64,000 nucleotides of DNA from Pseudooceanicola endophyticus (GTDB lineage: Bacteria; Pseudomonadota; Alphaproteobacteria; Rhodobacterales; Rhodobacteraceae), in assembly GCF_018760365.1 (NCBI RefSeq), contig NZ_JAHIAB010000005.1, forward strand, positions 186,001 through 250,000, read 5' to 3'. Position numbers and translations under genes: made by a program. Of the stretch, positions 36,347-45,156 are shown in pieces (the first letter of the stretch is position 1; each line of letters begins with the position of its first letter). A model generated the notes under the pieces. The model saw only the letters and a list, made by a program, of their open reading frames with translations. It ran no database searches and was not told the origin of the DNA.

Positions 36347-38692
36347 TCAGCCCCGCTCCACGAAGGGCGGCGGATCGAAGACGGAAACTTCGGGCAGGGG
36401 GGCGTCGAAACCTTCGACCTCGACCAGGCAGGAATGCGCGGAGGGGCCCTGGCCCAGCTTCGAGGTGCCCCGGTCGGCGGTCAGCACGTTGGGGTTGCCC
36501 TGCCGGTCAAGCGGCCCGCCATTGCTGGAGGCGCCGACCGGCTCCGGGTCGAACCAGGCACCGGTGGCCAGCTGCACGACGCCCCGCAGCAGCCCCTCCT
36601 CCAGTGCGAGCGAGGCCAGGCAGGCGCCCCGATCATTGAAGACTCGCACGATATCGCCCTCGGCCAGCCCGCGTTCAGCGGCATCTTGGGGATGCATCCG
36701 CATCACCTCGCGGCCCTGCCGCTTGGCCGCGCGCGAGGTGCCGGTGTGGTCGTACTGGCTGTGCAGCTTGGTTTTCGGCTGGTTCGACATCAGGTGCAGC
36801 GGGAAGCGGCGCGCGGCCTCGGCCCCCAGCCATTCCTGCGGCGGCAGCCAGCTCGGGTGCGGGGGGCAGTCGTCGTAGCCGAAGCCCTCGATCTTCTCGG
36901 AATACAGCTGGATCTTGCCCGAAGGGGTGGTCAGCCTGGCCGCCACCGGATCCTCGCGGAAGGCCTTCAGCAGATCGGCCTCGCGCGCTTCGGGCACCTC
37001 GGGCAGCATCATCAGATCGCCGGTCCAGAAGTCGTCGAAGGCGGGCAGGGTGACACCGGCGGCAGCGGCGGTCCTGGTGCCCTGGGCATAGAGGTGACGC
37101 AGCCAGCCTTCCACGTCGCGCCCCTCGGTGAAGGGCTCGGCGGCGCCAAGGCGCTCGGCCAGGGCGGTGAAGATCGCGAAATCGTCGCGGGCCTCGGCAT
37201 GGGGGGCGCTGATCGCATGCGAGGGCGACAGGAAGCGGTCGTTCGAGGAAAACGCGATGTCGTTGCGCTCAAGCTGGGTGGTCGCCGGGAAGACGATATC
37301 GCCGTGGCGCGCCAACGCGTTCCAGAAGTGATCATGGACGATGATCGTCTCGGGGCGCTGCCAGGCGTCGCGCAGGCGGTTCAGGTCCTGGTGATGGTGG
37401 AACGGGTTGCCGCCGGCCCAGTAGACCAGCTTCAGATCCGGATAGGTCCGGTCCTCTCCGTCGAAGGTGTAGGGGGCGCCGGGATGCAGCAGCGCATCGG
37501 CGATGCGGGCGACGGGGATGTAGTCCTTCACCGGGTTGACCCGCTGCGGCAGCGCCGGGAAGGCGAAGGCGGCCTTGGGGTTGCCGATGCCGTTGACCGA
37601 GGCATAGCCGAAGCCGAAGCCGCCGCCGGGCAGGCCGATCTGGCCCAGCATCGCCGCAAGGGCAATCGCCATCCAGTAGGGCTGTTCACCGCCATCGGCG
37701 CGTTGCAGCGACCAGGCCATCATCAGGAAACTGCGGGTGCCGGCCATGTCGCGGGCCAGATCGCGGATCGTCTGCGCCGGCACGCCGGTGATTTCGGCGG
37801 CCCATTCGGGGGTCTTCGCGGTGCCGTCGGAGGCGCCGGTGACATAGGCCTCCAGCCGGTCGGCGCCATGGGTGTGGCTGGCCAGGAAGGCGCGGTCCGC
37901 GCGCCCCGTCGCCAGCAGCTCATGCGCCATCCCGAGCATCAGCGCGGTATCGGTGTTCGGGCGCAGCGGGATCCATTCGACCCCCTCGACGATGGTGTCA
38001 TCGCGGATCGGAGAGACCGAGATCATTCGCGCGCCCCGCTCGCGCAGCGCGGCCAGGTTCTCGTTCACGATATGGCGGGCGATGCCGCCCGATCCGACCT
38101 GGGCGTTGCGCGCGGGCACGCCGCCGAACATCACCAGCGTCTCGGTCTGCTCGGCGATGCGCGGCCAGGAGGTATGGTGCGTCGACAGGCCCCGGCGGGT
38201 GCCGATGACATGGGGCAGGATCATGTCGGCGGCGGCATAGCTGTAGTTCTGAACCGAACGGGTATAGCCGCCGATGCAGTTCAGAAAGCGGTGGATCTGG
38301 CTTTGCGCATGGTGGAACCGCCCGGCCGAGCCCCAGCCGTAGGAGCCGCCGTAGATCGCGCCGTTGCCGTAGCTTTGGCGCACCCGGTCCAGCTCGGAGG
38401 CGGCAAGGTCCAGTGCCTCGTCCCAGGGCAGTTCCACGAAGGGTTCATAGCCGCGGCCCGCGCCCTCGGTCTCGATCCGACCGGCTTCGCGCGCCGCCAG
38501 GAAAGAGGCGCGCACGGCGGGGCGGCAGATCCGCGCCGGGGCATCCAGCGCCGCGATCATCCCCTCGGCCAGCGGCGAGGGGTCGGGGTCGATGCCCACC
38601 GGGTCCAGCCGCACGGGCCGGCCCTTTTCCATGACAGCGTTGTAGCTGCCCCAGTGGGTAACGATGCGCGGCTGTTTCGGCTGGTCCAGCAT
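36347..38692 (-). CDS. Molybdopterin oxidoreductase, BisC/TorA family (second copy)
   Basis: This 781-residue enzyme is a paralogue of the one at 7.9-10.1 kb and shares YGWGSAGRFHH and GGNPFHHHQDLNRL. The Mo-ligand serine is in VQNYSYAAAD. It has a longer, more complete N-terminus (THWGSYNAV...) and no signal peptide or Fe-S motif, so it should be a cytoplasmic sulfoxide or N-oxide reductase. It converges with mobA, 15 bases away. Its 5' region holds the two tandem RNA hairpins described separately, which could belong to its leader. Confidence 0.87.
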   Translation of the reverse strand: MLDQPKQPRIVTHWGSYNAVMEKGRPVRLDPVGIDPDPSPLAEGMIAALDAPARICRPAVRASFLAAREAGRIETEGAGRGYEPFVELPWDEALDLAASELDRVRQSYGNGAIYGGSYGWGSAGRFHHAQSQIHRFLNCIGGYTRSVQNYSYAAADMILPHVIGTRRGLSTHHTSWPRIAEQTETLVMFGGVPARNAQVGSGGIARHIVNENLAALRERGARMISVSPIRDDTIVEGVEWIPLRPNTDTALMLGMAHELLATGRADRAFLASHTHGADRLEAYVTGASDGTAKTPEWAAEITGVPAQTIRDLARDMAGTRSFLMMAWSLQRADGGEQPYWMAIALAAMLGQIGLPGGGFGFGYASVNGIGNPKAAFAFPALPQRVNPVKDYIPVARIADALLHPGAPYTFDGEDRTYPDLKLVYWAGGNPFHHHQDLNRLRDAWQRPETIIVHDHFWNALARHGDIVFPATTQLERNDIAFSSNDRFLSPSHAISAPHAEARDDFAIFTALAERLGAAEPFTEGRDVEGWLRHLYAQGTRTAAAAGVTLPAFDDFWTGDLMMLPEVPEAREADLLKAFREDPVAARLTTPSGKIQLYSEKIEGFGYDDCPPHPSWLPPQEWLGAEAARRFPLHLMSNQPKTKLHSQYDHTGTSRAAKRQGREVMRMHPQDAAERGLAEGDIVRVFNDRGACLASLALEEGLLRGVVQLATGAWFDPEPVGASSNGGPLDRQGNPNVLTADRGTSKLGQGPSAHSCLVEVEGFDAPLPEVSVFDPPPFVERG

Positions 38693-38845
38693 GACGGGTC
38701 CCGGAGGTCAGAATGGTGTTGATCGCGACAGAATATATCTGCCCGTGCAATTGCAAGGCCCGGCGGTGGCTGCCCCGGCGCAAAGGCGTCTTCACGGGCC
38801 AGCGGCCTGTCGATCCGTTCATCATCGGGGAAGGGTGAGAGGATT

Positions 38846-38944
38846 GCGGCGACCCCAGGGAGGAGGAGAGGGGCCGCCGCCAATTTCCGGGTCTCAGGGA
38901 GGAGGAGGAGACCCAGGAAACTCTCCGGCGCTTCTCAGCGCCAC
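38846..38944 (-). ncRNA. Tandem anti-Shine-Dalgarno (cuckoo/CcsR-like) RNA hairpins
   Basis: On the minus strand two stem-loops expose the anti-ribosome-site motif CCTCCTCCC in the loop. The first has GGGTCTC/GAGACCC arms (38914-38908 and 38895-38889). The second has GCGGCGGCCCC/GGGGTCGCCGC arms (38880-38870 and 38856-38846). The second stem pairs fully only on the minus strand, where the one non-Watson-Crick position is T-G. A third hairpin, GGCGCT-GAGA-AGCGCC (38942-38927), would start the transcript. Cuckoo RNAs of Rhodobacterales carry this motif in a loop and often occur in tandem. No clear terminator was seen, so they may lie in the leader of the molybdoenzyme gene. Confidence 0.65.
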
Positions 38945-38950
38945 AAGAAA

Positions 38951-38979
38951 GATATAGCGGATGCTGCGGTGCAGAACAA
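38951..38979 (-). promoter_or_regulatory. Promoter candidate for the tandem RNA hairpins
   Basis: On the minus strand TTGTTC (38979-38974), 17 bases, TATATC (38956-38951) would start transcription near 38944, just before the first hairpin. The rest of the 423-base gap (38693-39115) holds a possible weak second promoter near 38740 and no gene. Confidence 0.5.
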
Positions 38980-39115
38980 TCGCATTGGCGGCAGATCCGC
39001 CATGCTGTCAGCGCATGGCGGGTTAACAGAGCCATGCATCAGACGGGTTCGCATTTCCCGCGCCAGGGCTTAGGAAGGGCGGGCCGGGATGCGCCGGCAT
39101 GGGAAGGAACCTGGG

Positions 39116-40423
39116 ATGAGCGATCTGTTCGACGCGGCCCCCCGCGAGGGGCATGAACCGCTGGCCTCCGTGCTGCGGCCCAAGACGCTGGATGACGTGA
39201 TCGGGCAAAGCGCCATCGTGCGGCCCGGTTCGATCCTGCGGCGGCGGATCGCGGCGGGCGCGCTTGGCAGCATCATCCTTTACGGCCCGCCGGGGGTCGG
39301 CAAGACCTCGATCGCGCGGGCGGTGGGCAACATGCTGGGCAAGGAATTCTGCCAGCTTCATGCCACCCGCGCCACCGTGGCCGAGCTGAGGAAGCTTTCC
39401 GACGAGGCGCGCATCCGCCCGCTGCTGATCTTCGTGGACGAGATCCACCGCTTTTCCTCGACCCAGGCCGACGACCTGCTGGCGATCTGCGAGAACGGCA
39501 CCGCCGATTTCATCGGCGCCACCACCGGCAATCCCTACCACGCGCTGACGCCCGCGCTGGTGTCGCGCTCGACCATCCTGCAGCTTGAGCCGATCACGCT
39601 GGAGGAGATGGAGGAGGTGGTGCGCCGGGGCCTTGCGCATCTTCAGGGGCAGGGGATCGGCGTCACCATGACGCCCGAGCAGATCCGGCTGATCGCCGGG
39701 CGCTCCGGAGGCGACGCGCGCCGGGCGCTGACAACGCTGGAAAGCCTGGCAGTCGGCCATGACGGCCCGGTCGAGATCACCGAGGAGATGCTGGAAGAGG
39801 CCTATGCCTCGGCGGCGGTGAACCATGACCGTTCCGGGGATCAGCATTACGACATCGTCTCGGCCTTTGTGAAGTCGATGCGCGGTTCGGATGCCGATGC
39901 GACGCTCTACTGGCTGGCGCGGATGATCCATGCCGGCGAGGATCCCCGCTATATCGCGCGCCGCATCATGATCCATGCATCGGAGGACGTCGGGCTGGCC
40001 GACAATACCGCGCTGCAAACGGCGGTGGCCGCCGCCACGGCGGTCGAGAAGATCGGCTATCCGGAGGCGCGCATCATCCTGGCCCATGCGGCGCTGCATG
40101 TGGCGCGGGCGCCGAAATCCAATTCCGCCTGCCGGGGCATCGGGCTGGCGCTGTCGGCAGTGACGCAGGAGCGCCCGGCGCTGGTGCCCAAGCACCTGCG
40201 CGATGCCCATTACAAGGGCGCCGAGGCGCTTGGCCACAAGGGCTATCGCTTCCCCCACGACGACCCGCGCGGCTGGGTCGAACAGGATTACGTCACGGGC
40301 CTTGAGCCGGGCCGCTTCTACCAGAGCGACGCCCGCGATGCCGGCACGTTCGAGAAACGCGCCGACAGTTTCTGGGAACAGGTGCACGGTCAGCCCGCAC
40401 CGCGCCGCTTTCCGAAGGACTAG
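39116..40423 (+). CDS. rarA: Replication-associated recombination ATPase RarA (MgsA)
   Basis: This 435-residue AAA+ protein has Walker A GPPGVGKTS (from residue 57), Walker B LLIFVDEIHRF and the RarA/WHIP segment GATTGNPYHALTPALVSRS. The tetramerisation domain follows (SAFVKSMRGSDADATLYWLARMI). RarA acts at stalled replication forks with RecA and SSB. It is normally chromosomal, so its presence on a repABC replicon hints at a chromid or a second copy. GGAAGGA precedes the ATG. Its TAG interlocks with the stop of the converging gene. Confidence 0.93.
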   Translation: MSDLFDAAPREGHEPLASVLRPKTLDDVIGQSAIVRPGSILRRRIAAGALGSIILYGPPGVGKTSIARAVGNMLGKEFCQLHATRATVAELRKLSDEARIRPLLIFVDEIHRFSSTQADDLLAICENGTADFIGATTGNPYHALTPALVSRSTILQLEPITLEEMEEVVRRGLAHLQGQGIGVTMTPEQIRLIAGRSGGDARRALTTLESLAVGHDGPVEITEEMLEEAYASAAVNHDRSGDQHYDIVSAFVKSMRGSDADATLYWLARMIHAGEDPRYIARRIMIHASEDVGLADNTALQTAVAAATAVEKIGYPEARIILAHAALHVARAPKSNSACRGIGLALSAVTQERPALVPKHLRDAHYKGAEALGHKGYRFPHDDPRGWVEQDYVTGLEPGRFYQSDARDAGTFEKRADSFWEQVHGQPAPRRFPKD

Positions 40424-41487
40424 GCGGCGGGCGGGATGATGCGGCGCGCGCGCAGCTCGTCGAAGGCGCCCAGAAACATCGCCTCGGTGTCGATGAAATC
40501 GTGGAAGCCGAGGCGCCGCGCCTTGCTGCCATCGGCGAAGAAGTCGTAATCCCAGCCGAAGACCGCATCGGCGAACCCCCAGGACGAGACCCGGGCATAG
40601 TCGGGTTCCGCCAGGCCATGGCGGGCCACCAGATCGGCCCAGAGCGGCGCCTTGTCGGCCATGATCGTCGCCAGGGTCATGGGCAGCGGCGGCGCGACCT
40701 CCAGGTCGAAGGCGCGGGCGATCTTCGGCCACATCTCTGACCAGCGGAACAGGTCGCCATTGGTGATGTTGAAGGCCTGGTTGGCGCAGGCGGGTTCGGT
40801 CGCGGCCCAGACGGTGGCCCGGGCCAGCAGATCGGCATCGGTCATTTCCAGCAGGCTGTGATAGGCGCCGGGCCGACCGGGAAAGCGCAGCGGCAGCCCG
40901 AGCGCCTTCGACATCGTGGCATAGACGGCAATCGCCATGGTCAGGTTCATCGGATTGCCCAGGCCAAAGCCCACCACGACCGAGGGGCGCAGCGCCGACC
41001 AGGACCAGCGCTTGCCTTGCTGGCGCCGTTCCAGGAACTGCTGCTGGTCGATGTTGAATTCGGGGGGCATGTGGTGGGCGTCGCTTTCCCGCGCCGGTGT
41101 CTTGAAGGGGCCCAGATGGGCGCCGTAGACCTTGTAGCCCTGCATCAGGCTGACATGTTCCAGCGCGGGCGCCACCGGTTCGATGGCGTCGATCACATGG
41201 GTCAGCATGGCCAGATTGGGCGGCACCAGGTCGGCCCAGCCGGGCCGGTCCTGATAGGCGGCGTAGAAGACATGGGTTACCCCGTGCAGCCCCGACAGCT
41301 TGCGCCGGGTGTCTTCGGCATCCAGCAGGTCCGCCCGGATGTAGCGCAGGCGCGCGCCGGGCACGCCGCCGCGGCGCGACACGCCGATGACCTCCCAGTC
41401 CTCCAGGGTCTGAAGATGGCGGATCAGGTTGCCCCCGATCACCCCGTTCGCGCCGATCACCAGCGCCACCTTGTTCGTTCGTGCCAT
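40420..41487 (-). CDS. SDR-family reductase, PRISE (progesterone 5-beta-reductase-like) type
   Basis: This 355-residue NAD(P)-dependent protein has the cofactor motif IGANGVIGGNL, VFYAAYQDRPGWADLVPPNLAML, the MQGYKVYGAHLGPFKTPARESD region and LRPSVVVGFGLGNPMNL. These are typical of the SDR75E/PRISE group, which reduces enone substrates using Tyr and a distinct lysine. It is divergent from a LysR regulator. Its physiological substrate is unknown. Its stop shares CTAG with rarA. Confidence 0.82.
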   Translation of the reverse strand: MARTNKVALVIGANGVIGGNLIRHLQTLEDWEVIGVSRRGGVPGARLRYIRADLLDAEDTRRKLSGLHGVTHVFYAAYQDRPGWADLVPPNLAMLTHVIDAIEPVAPALEHVSLMQGYKVYGAHLGPFKTPARESDAHHMPPEFNIDQQQFLERRQQGKRWSWSALRPSVVVGFGLGNPMNLTMAIAVYATMSKALGLPLRFPGRPGAYHSLLEMTDADLLARATVWAATEPACANQAFNITNGDLFRWSEMWPKIARAFDLEVAPPLPMTLATIMADKAPLWADLVARHGLAEPDYARVSSWGFADAVFGWDYDFFADGSKARRLGFHDFIDTEAMFLGAFDELRARRIIPPAA

Positions 41488-41596
41488 TGCAGCTTCCGTT
41501 TCCGTTGAAAGTCCTGCGGCAACAGTTCACCTATCAGAGAGACGCTGAGTAGTTGGGTCATTCTTCTAACATCCATAAGAAGGGACGGTGAATTCC

Positions 41597-42601
41597 ATGG
41601 ACATGCTGAACGTGATGACCACTTTCGTCCGGGTCGCGCAGGCCGGCAGCCTCTCGGCGGCGGGGCGCGATCTGGGGCTGTCGCAATCGGCGGTCAGCCA
41701 GCAGATCGCGGCGCTGGAACGGCATCTGGACGCTCGGCTGCTGCGCAGGACCACCCGCCAGATGACCCTGACGGAGGCCGGAGAGGCCTTCTTTCAGCGG
41801 GCCCGGCGCATTCTGGAGGCGGTGGCAGAGGCGCGCGAGGCCGCCTCGGGGCAGTCCGGGGCCTTGCGGGGGCCGTTGCGCATCCATGCGCCGGTCGGCC
41901 TGGGGCAGGCGCAGATTGCCGAAGCCGCGATCTCGTTCCAGAAGCACCACCCGGAGGTGGTGCCCGAGCTGATCCTGGACGACCGGATCGCCGATCTGAC
42001 CGCCGAGGGGATCGACGTGGCTATCCGGTTCGGCAGCCTGCCCGCCTCCAGCCTTGTGGCGCGGCGGCTGGGGACTCTGACCCGGGTTCTGGTGGCGGCG
42101 CCGTCCTATCTGGCGCGGCATGGGGTTCCGGCGGATATCGGAGAGCTTGGCCGGCACCGTCAGGTGCGTTTCAACGGCGCGCCGGGCGGCGACATGATCC
42201 CTCTGCTGGGGCCGCAGGGCCTGGTGGAGGTGCCGGTGCCGACGGTGTTCAAGGCCAACAATGCCCATGCGCTGAACCTTGCGCTGATCGCCGGGCTGGG
42301 GCTGGGGGGCGCGCAGATGCCGCTGGTGCGCAGGGCGCTGGCAGAGGGGCGTCTGGTGCGGGTGTTGCCCGGGGTCGCCTATCCGGCGCTGGAGGTCCAT
42401 GCGCTTTTCCCGGATGCGGGCTACAGGCCGGCGCGGGTGCAGGCCTTCGTCGATCACCTTCGGGCCGAGACGCATTTGCTTTGGGCGGCGGCGCCGGAAG
42501 AGGCCGATCCCCGGGTTGCCCCGGCCCAAGCTGTTCGACCAGACCCTGATCCTGTCCGACAACGGCGCCGGGGCGGAGAACCGCCCACCCGCGACGGCTG
42601 A
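41597..42601 (+). CDS. LysR-family regulator, divergent from the PRISE reductase
   Basis: This 334-residue protein has the winged helix MLNVMTTFVRVAQAGSLSAAGRDLGLSQSAVSQQIAALERHL and a CrgA/DsdC-type effector domain (GIDVAIRFGSLPASSLVARRLG). The C-terminal 40 residues are Arg/Pro-rich and look like readthrough of GC-rich DNA. AGGGA sits 11 bases before ATG 41597; a GTG at 41588 is too close to it. It probably controls the divergent reductase. Confidence 0.83.
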   Translation: MDMLNVMTTFVRVAQAGSLSAAGRDLGLSQSAVSQQIAALERHLDARLLRRTTRQMTLTEAGEAFFQRARRILEAVAEAREAASGQSGALRGPLRIHAPVGLGQAQIAEAAISFQKHHPEVVPELILDDRIADLTAEGIDVAIRFGSLPASSLVARRLGTLTRVLVAAPSYLARHGVPADIGELGRHRQVRFNGAPGGDMIPLLGPQGLVEVPVPTVFKANNAHALNLALIAGLGLGGAQMPLVRRALAEGRLVRVLPGVAYPALEVHALFPDAGYRPARVQAFVDHLRAETHLLWAAAPEEADPRVAPAQAVRPDPDPVRQRRRGGEPPTRDG

Positions 42602-43310
42602 GCCTGCCGAAACCATCAAAAGGATCGGGGCCGGCGGCCCCCGCTCCGTCAGGGCGGCAAGACGTGGCGCCGGGTGGCATGCGCTTCCCTCTGGTCGTTG
42701 GCGGGCCACGCCGCAGCAGGGGGCACGGCAAGGGGAGTTGTCATCAGCCTGGCGTCGACCCTGGTCAGATCGCCGGATGGACGCTCCTCCGGTCGGAGCC
42801 TGCGCGCCGTGGGGCAGTCGTCCGGCGCCCCGCGCGCCAGGGGACCGGGAGGCCTGACTGAGCGGTCGGGCGCAACGGCTGGAGGGCGATCTTCGGGCCA
42901 GAGAAGTGCGCCGACCTCCGGCACGATCCCCCGCGAGTTCTTCGCAAACTGCGTCGCGCATGGGAAAGGCGGGCGGTCCGATCACCTCGGGTGGGGATTG
43001 GGGCGGTTGTTTGATGTCGGAATGGCGCCCAGTCGCTGCTTCATGTCTGCCAGGGCGCGGTGCATCCCTTGGCGGGTGGCCCGCTTGCCCCGATGACCTG
43101 GCCACCGGCTGGCGCGGGGGGCGCCCGGCCCGTGACCGACCGCGCCCAGGCGCCCGTCTTGCAGGTGATGGGCGACGGATGGCGCCGCATGGATTGAACG
43201 CCCCAAGAGGGCCGGGGAAGGGCTGCTGCCTTGGGCGGCGGGCAGGCCGGGGGGGAGTGTGGCAGCGCCCCCCGGGACGGGCGGCGCTGCCGGCGTTCCG
43301 CTCGGCGGGC
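42602..43310. other. 709-base stretch without a recognisable gene
   Basis: Open frames exist on both strands but none shows a family motif, a ribosome site with a sensible start, or normal composition; translations are rich in Arg, Pro, Gly and Ser, as expected of shadow frames. It may be a decayed gene or insertion. No inverted terminal repeats or target duplications were seen. Confidence 0.5.
43261..43291. terminator. Hairpin beyond the VOC gene
   Basis: GGCAGCGCC (43261-43269) and GGCGCTGCC (43283-43291) form a perfect 9-base stem with a 13-base loop, 20 bases after the end of the minus-strand VOC gene. It has no T run. Confidence 0.5.
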
Positions 43311-44177
43311 TCAGGTCAGGCGGATGGTGGTGCCCCAGTCGTCCTCGAAGACGGCGGGGGGGGCGGGGGTGCGCCGGGCCAGCGCCACGAAGTCGAGCCC
43401 GGTACGGCGGGGCGAACGCCGTCCCGCCCCCGCGCTCAGCCATTCGTTGACCGCGATGTGGTGATGGTAATGGCCCGTCGACAGGAACACCGCCGAGGCC
43501 CGGGCGCGCACGGCATCGAAGCCCATCCGGTCCTGCCACCAGCGCGCCGCGCTTTGGGCGGCGCCGACCTTGAGGTGGACATGGCCGACCCGCGTGCCGG
43601 CCGGAGCGCCGTTCCAGACCGGCGGCATCAGCCCCAGAGAGCCCATGATCGCCGCGTAGTCCATCGCCTCCGTGCCCATCTCGACCTGGCCGTCGATCCA
43701 GGTCCAGCTGTCCTGGGGCCGGTCGGCATAGATCTCCACGCCGTTGCCTTCGGGGTCGGTCAGGTAGATCGCCTCGCTCACCAGATGGTCGGCAGTGCCG
43801 TCCACCGGCACGCCGCGATCCACTGCCATGGCGATCCAGCAGGCCAGGTCCTGGCGAGAGGGCAGCAGGAAGGCGGTGTGGAACAGCCCGGCTTCGGAAG
43901 GCGCGGCCAGCGCCAGCCCCTCCTGCTGGCGCAGCGCCAGCAGCGGGGTCCGCCCGGCGCCCATCCAGATCGTGTCGCCGTCCCGCGACAGTTCGCGCAG
44001 GCCGACCGCGGCGGCGTACCAGCGCGCCAGCACTTCGGCATTCCGGGCCCGCAGGCCGACGGTGCCGACATGGACCGGTGCCGCCATCGGCAGGGAATTG
44101 GCGGCGGCCGCCCCCTGCGGAAGGGCCGAGGCCAGCGCAACCGCGCCCGCCCCGGCCAGAAGGGTGCGCCGCTGCAT
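43311..44177 (-). CDS. VOC-family (catechol 2,3-dioxygenase-like) protein with Tat-like signal
   Basis: This 288-residue protein opens with MQRRTLLAGAGAVALASALPQGAAA, a twin-arginine or lipoprotein-like export signal. Two glyoxalase/bleomycin-type modules follow (VGTVGLRARNAEVLARWYAAAVGL and VGHVHLKVGAAQSAARWWQDRMGF). Likely metal residues are in HTAFLL, YLTDPEGNGVEIYADR and GHYHHHIAVNEW. An exported CatE-like protein is unusual, since ring-cleaving enzymes are cytoplasmic. It overlaps the DoxX stop (TGATG). Confidence 0.8.
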   Translation of the reverse strand: MQRRTLLAGAGAVALASALPQGAAAANSLPMAAPVHVGTVGLRARNAEVLARWYAAAVGLRELSRDGDTIWMGAGRTPLLALRQQEGLALAAPSEAGLFHTAFLLPSRQDLACWIAMAVDRGVPVDGTADHLVSEAIYLTDPEGNGVEIYADRPQDSWTWIDGQVEMGTEAMDYAAIMGSLGLMPPVWNGAPAGTRVGHVHLKVGAAQSAARWWQDRMGFDAVRARASAVFLSTGHYHHHIAVNEWLSAGAGRRSPRRTGLDFVALARRTPAPPAVFEDDWGTTIRLT

Positions 44178-44623
44178 CACAGCTCGCGCTTCAGCAGCCG
44201 GTCGAGGGCGAAGCGCCCGCCGCCGTTGGCGACGAAGTAGATCGTCACGGCGGACCAGATCAGCGACAGTTCGGCGCCCTTGTAGCCCTGGCCCAGAAGG
44301 CTCCAGTGGAACAGCACCGTGGTCAGCAGGATGACGGTGACGCCGGCGGCGGCAAAGCGGGTCGCAAGGCCCAGCAGCAGCAGCAGGCCGCCGCCGAACT
44401 CGGTAACGGACAGGGCCACGGACCAGGCCCAGGCCGGGGCAAAGCCGATGCCCGCGACCATGTCGGTGGCGCCGAGCGGGTTGGTGATCTTGGGCCAGCC
44501 GTGCATCATCAGGGCGGCGCCGCACATCACGCGCATCCAGAGCTGGGCCAGCGGTGCGGCCACGGCATAGACCGGGGCAAGCGCGGGGATGAGCAGGGCG
44601 GGACGGTTGGTTTGGGTGGTCAT
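44177..44623 (-). CDS. DoxX-family membrane protein
   Basis: This 148-residue protein has four hydrophobic helices and the DoxX patterns LWMRVMCGAALMMHGWPKI, TEFGGGLLLLLGLATRFAA and the small-residue-rich C-terminal helix. Family members are linked to thiol and redox homeostasis, but the role here is not known. It lies between the small secreted protein and the VOC protein in one minus-strand unit. Confidence 0.83.
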   Translation of the reverse strand: MTTQTNRPALLIPALAPVYAVAAPLAQLWMRVMCGAALMMHGWPKITNPLGATDMVAGIGFAPAWAWSVALSVTEFGGGLLLLLGLATRFAAAGVTVILLTTVLFHWSLLGQGYKGAELSLIWSAVTIYFVANGGGRFALDRLLKREL

Positions 44624-44710
44624 GATCTTCGATCTCCATCGAATGCGGTCGCCCTCAGGGCGCCGCGGAAAGGGGGGACGCGCAGGCGTCCGGATTGTCG
44701 GAGAGGAAGA

Positions 44711-45007
44711 TCAGGCCCGTGGCGGGCGGCGGTCCGGCTGGATCGTGCGGCCTTGCACAGTGTTGGCGGGATCCGGGAACGTGAGGGCCATCGGCAGGAT
44801 CCGGAGATCCGGCTGCGGACCGGCTTCGGGCAGGGTGTAGGCGACACAGCCTGCGGGGGGCTCTGCCCGGGGTGTCATGCCGGGGGCATGGCAGACCTCG
44901 GGGGCGTGGACCTGGGACGCGCAGCCGCCCGATGCCTTCACCTGCAGCGGCAGGGCGAAGGGCAGCGCCAGAAGCGCGAGGGTCAGAAGGACGGTCAGGT
45001 AACGCAA
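44711..45007 (-). CDS. Small secreted protein ending in PPRA (TTG start)
   Basis: This 98-residue frame begins with a signal-peptide-like segment (RYLTVLLTLALLALPFALPLQVKA) and continues with Cys- and His-containing sequence (GGCASQVHAPEVCHAPGM). It ends DRRPPRA, like the 121-residue protein beside the copper oxidase at 60.5 kb (PENPPPRA). Only a TTG at 45007 is available as start, with no close ribosome site, so the exact 5' end is uncertain. A role in metal handling is only a guess. Confidence 0.5.
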   Translation of the reverse strand: MRYLTVLLTLALLALPFALPLQVKASGGCASQVHAPEVCHAPGMTPRAEPPAGCVAYTLPEAGPQPDLRILPMALTFPDPANTVQGRTIQPDRRPPRA

Positions 45008-45156
45008 GAGGGTCGATCCGGAACTACCCCTCCGTGCTGCCAGTGCGGGCGTCGGCGGGCAAGCCCTCGCCTTGTGCGTTCACGCACACGTTATCGCGCG
45101 TCGGGGCAGGGCAGGGCGGGGCACCGGCAGGTATGGCGCCGGCGCCCCGCGCAGGT

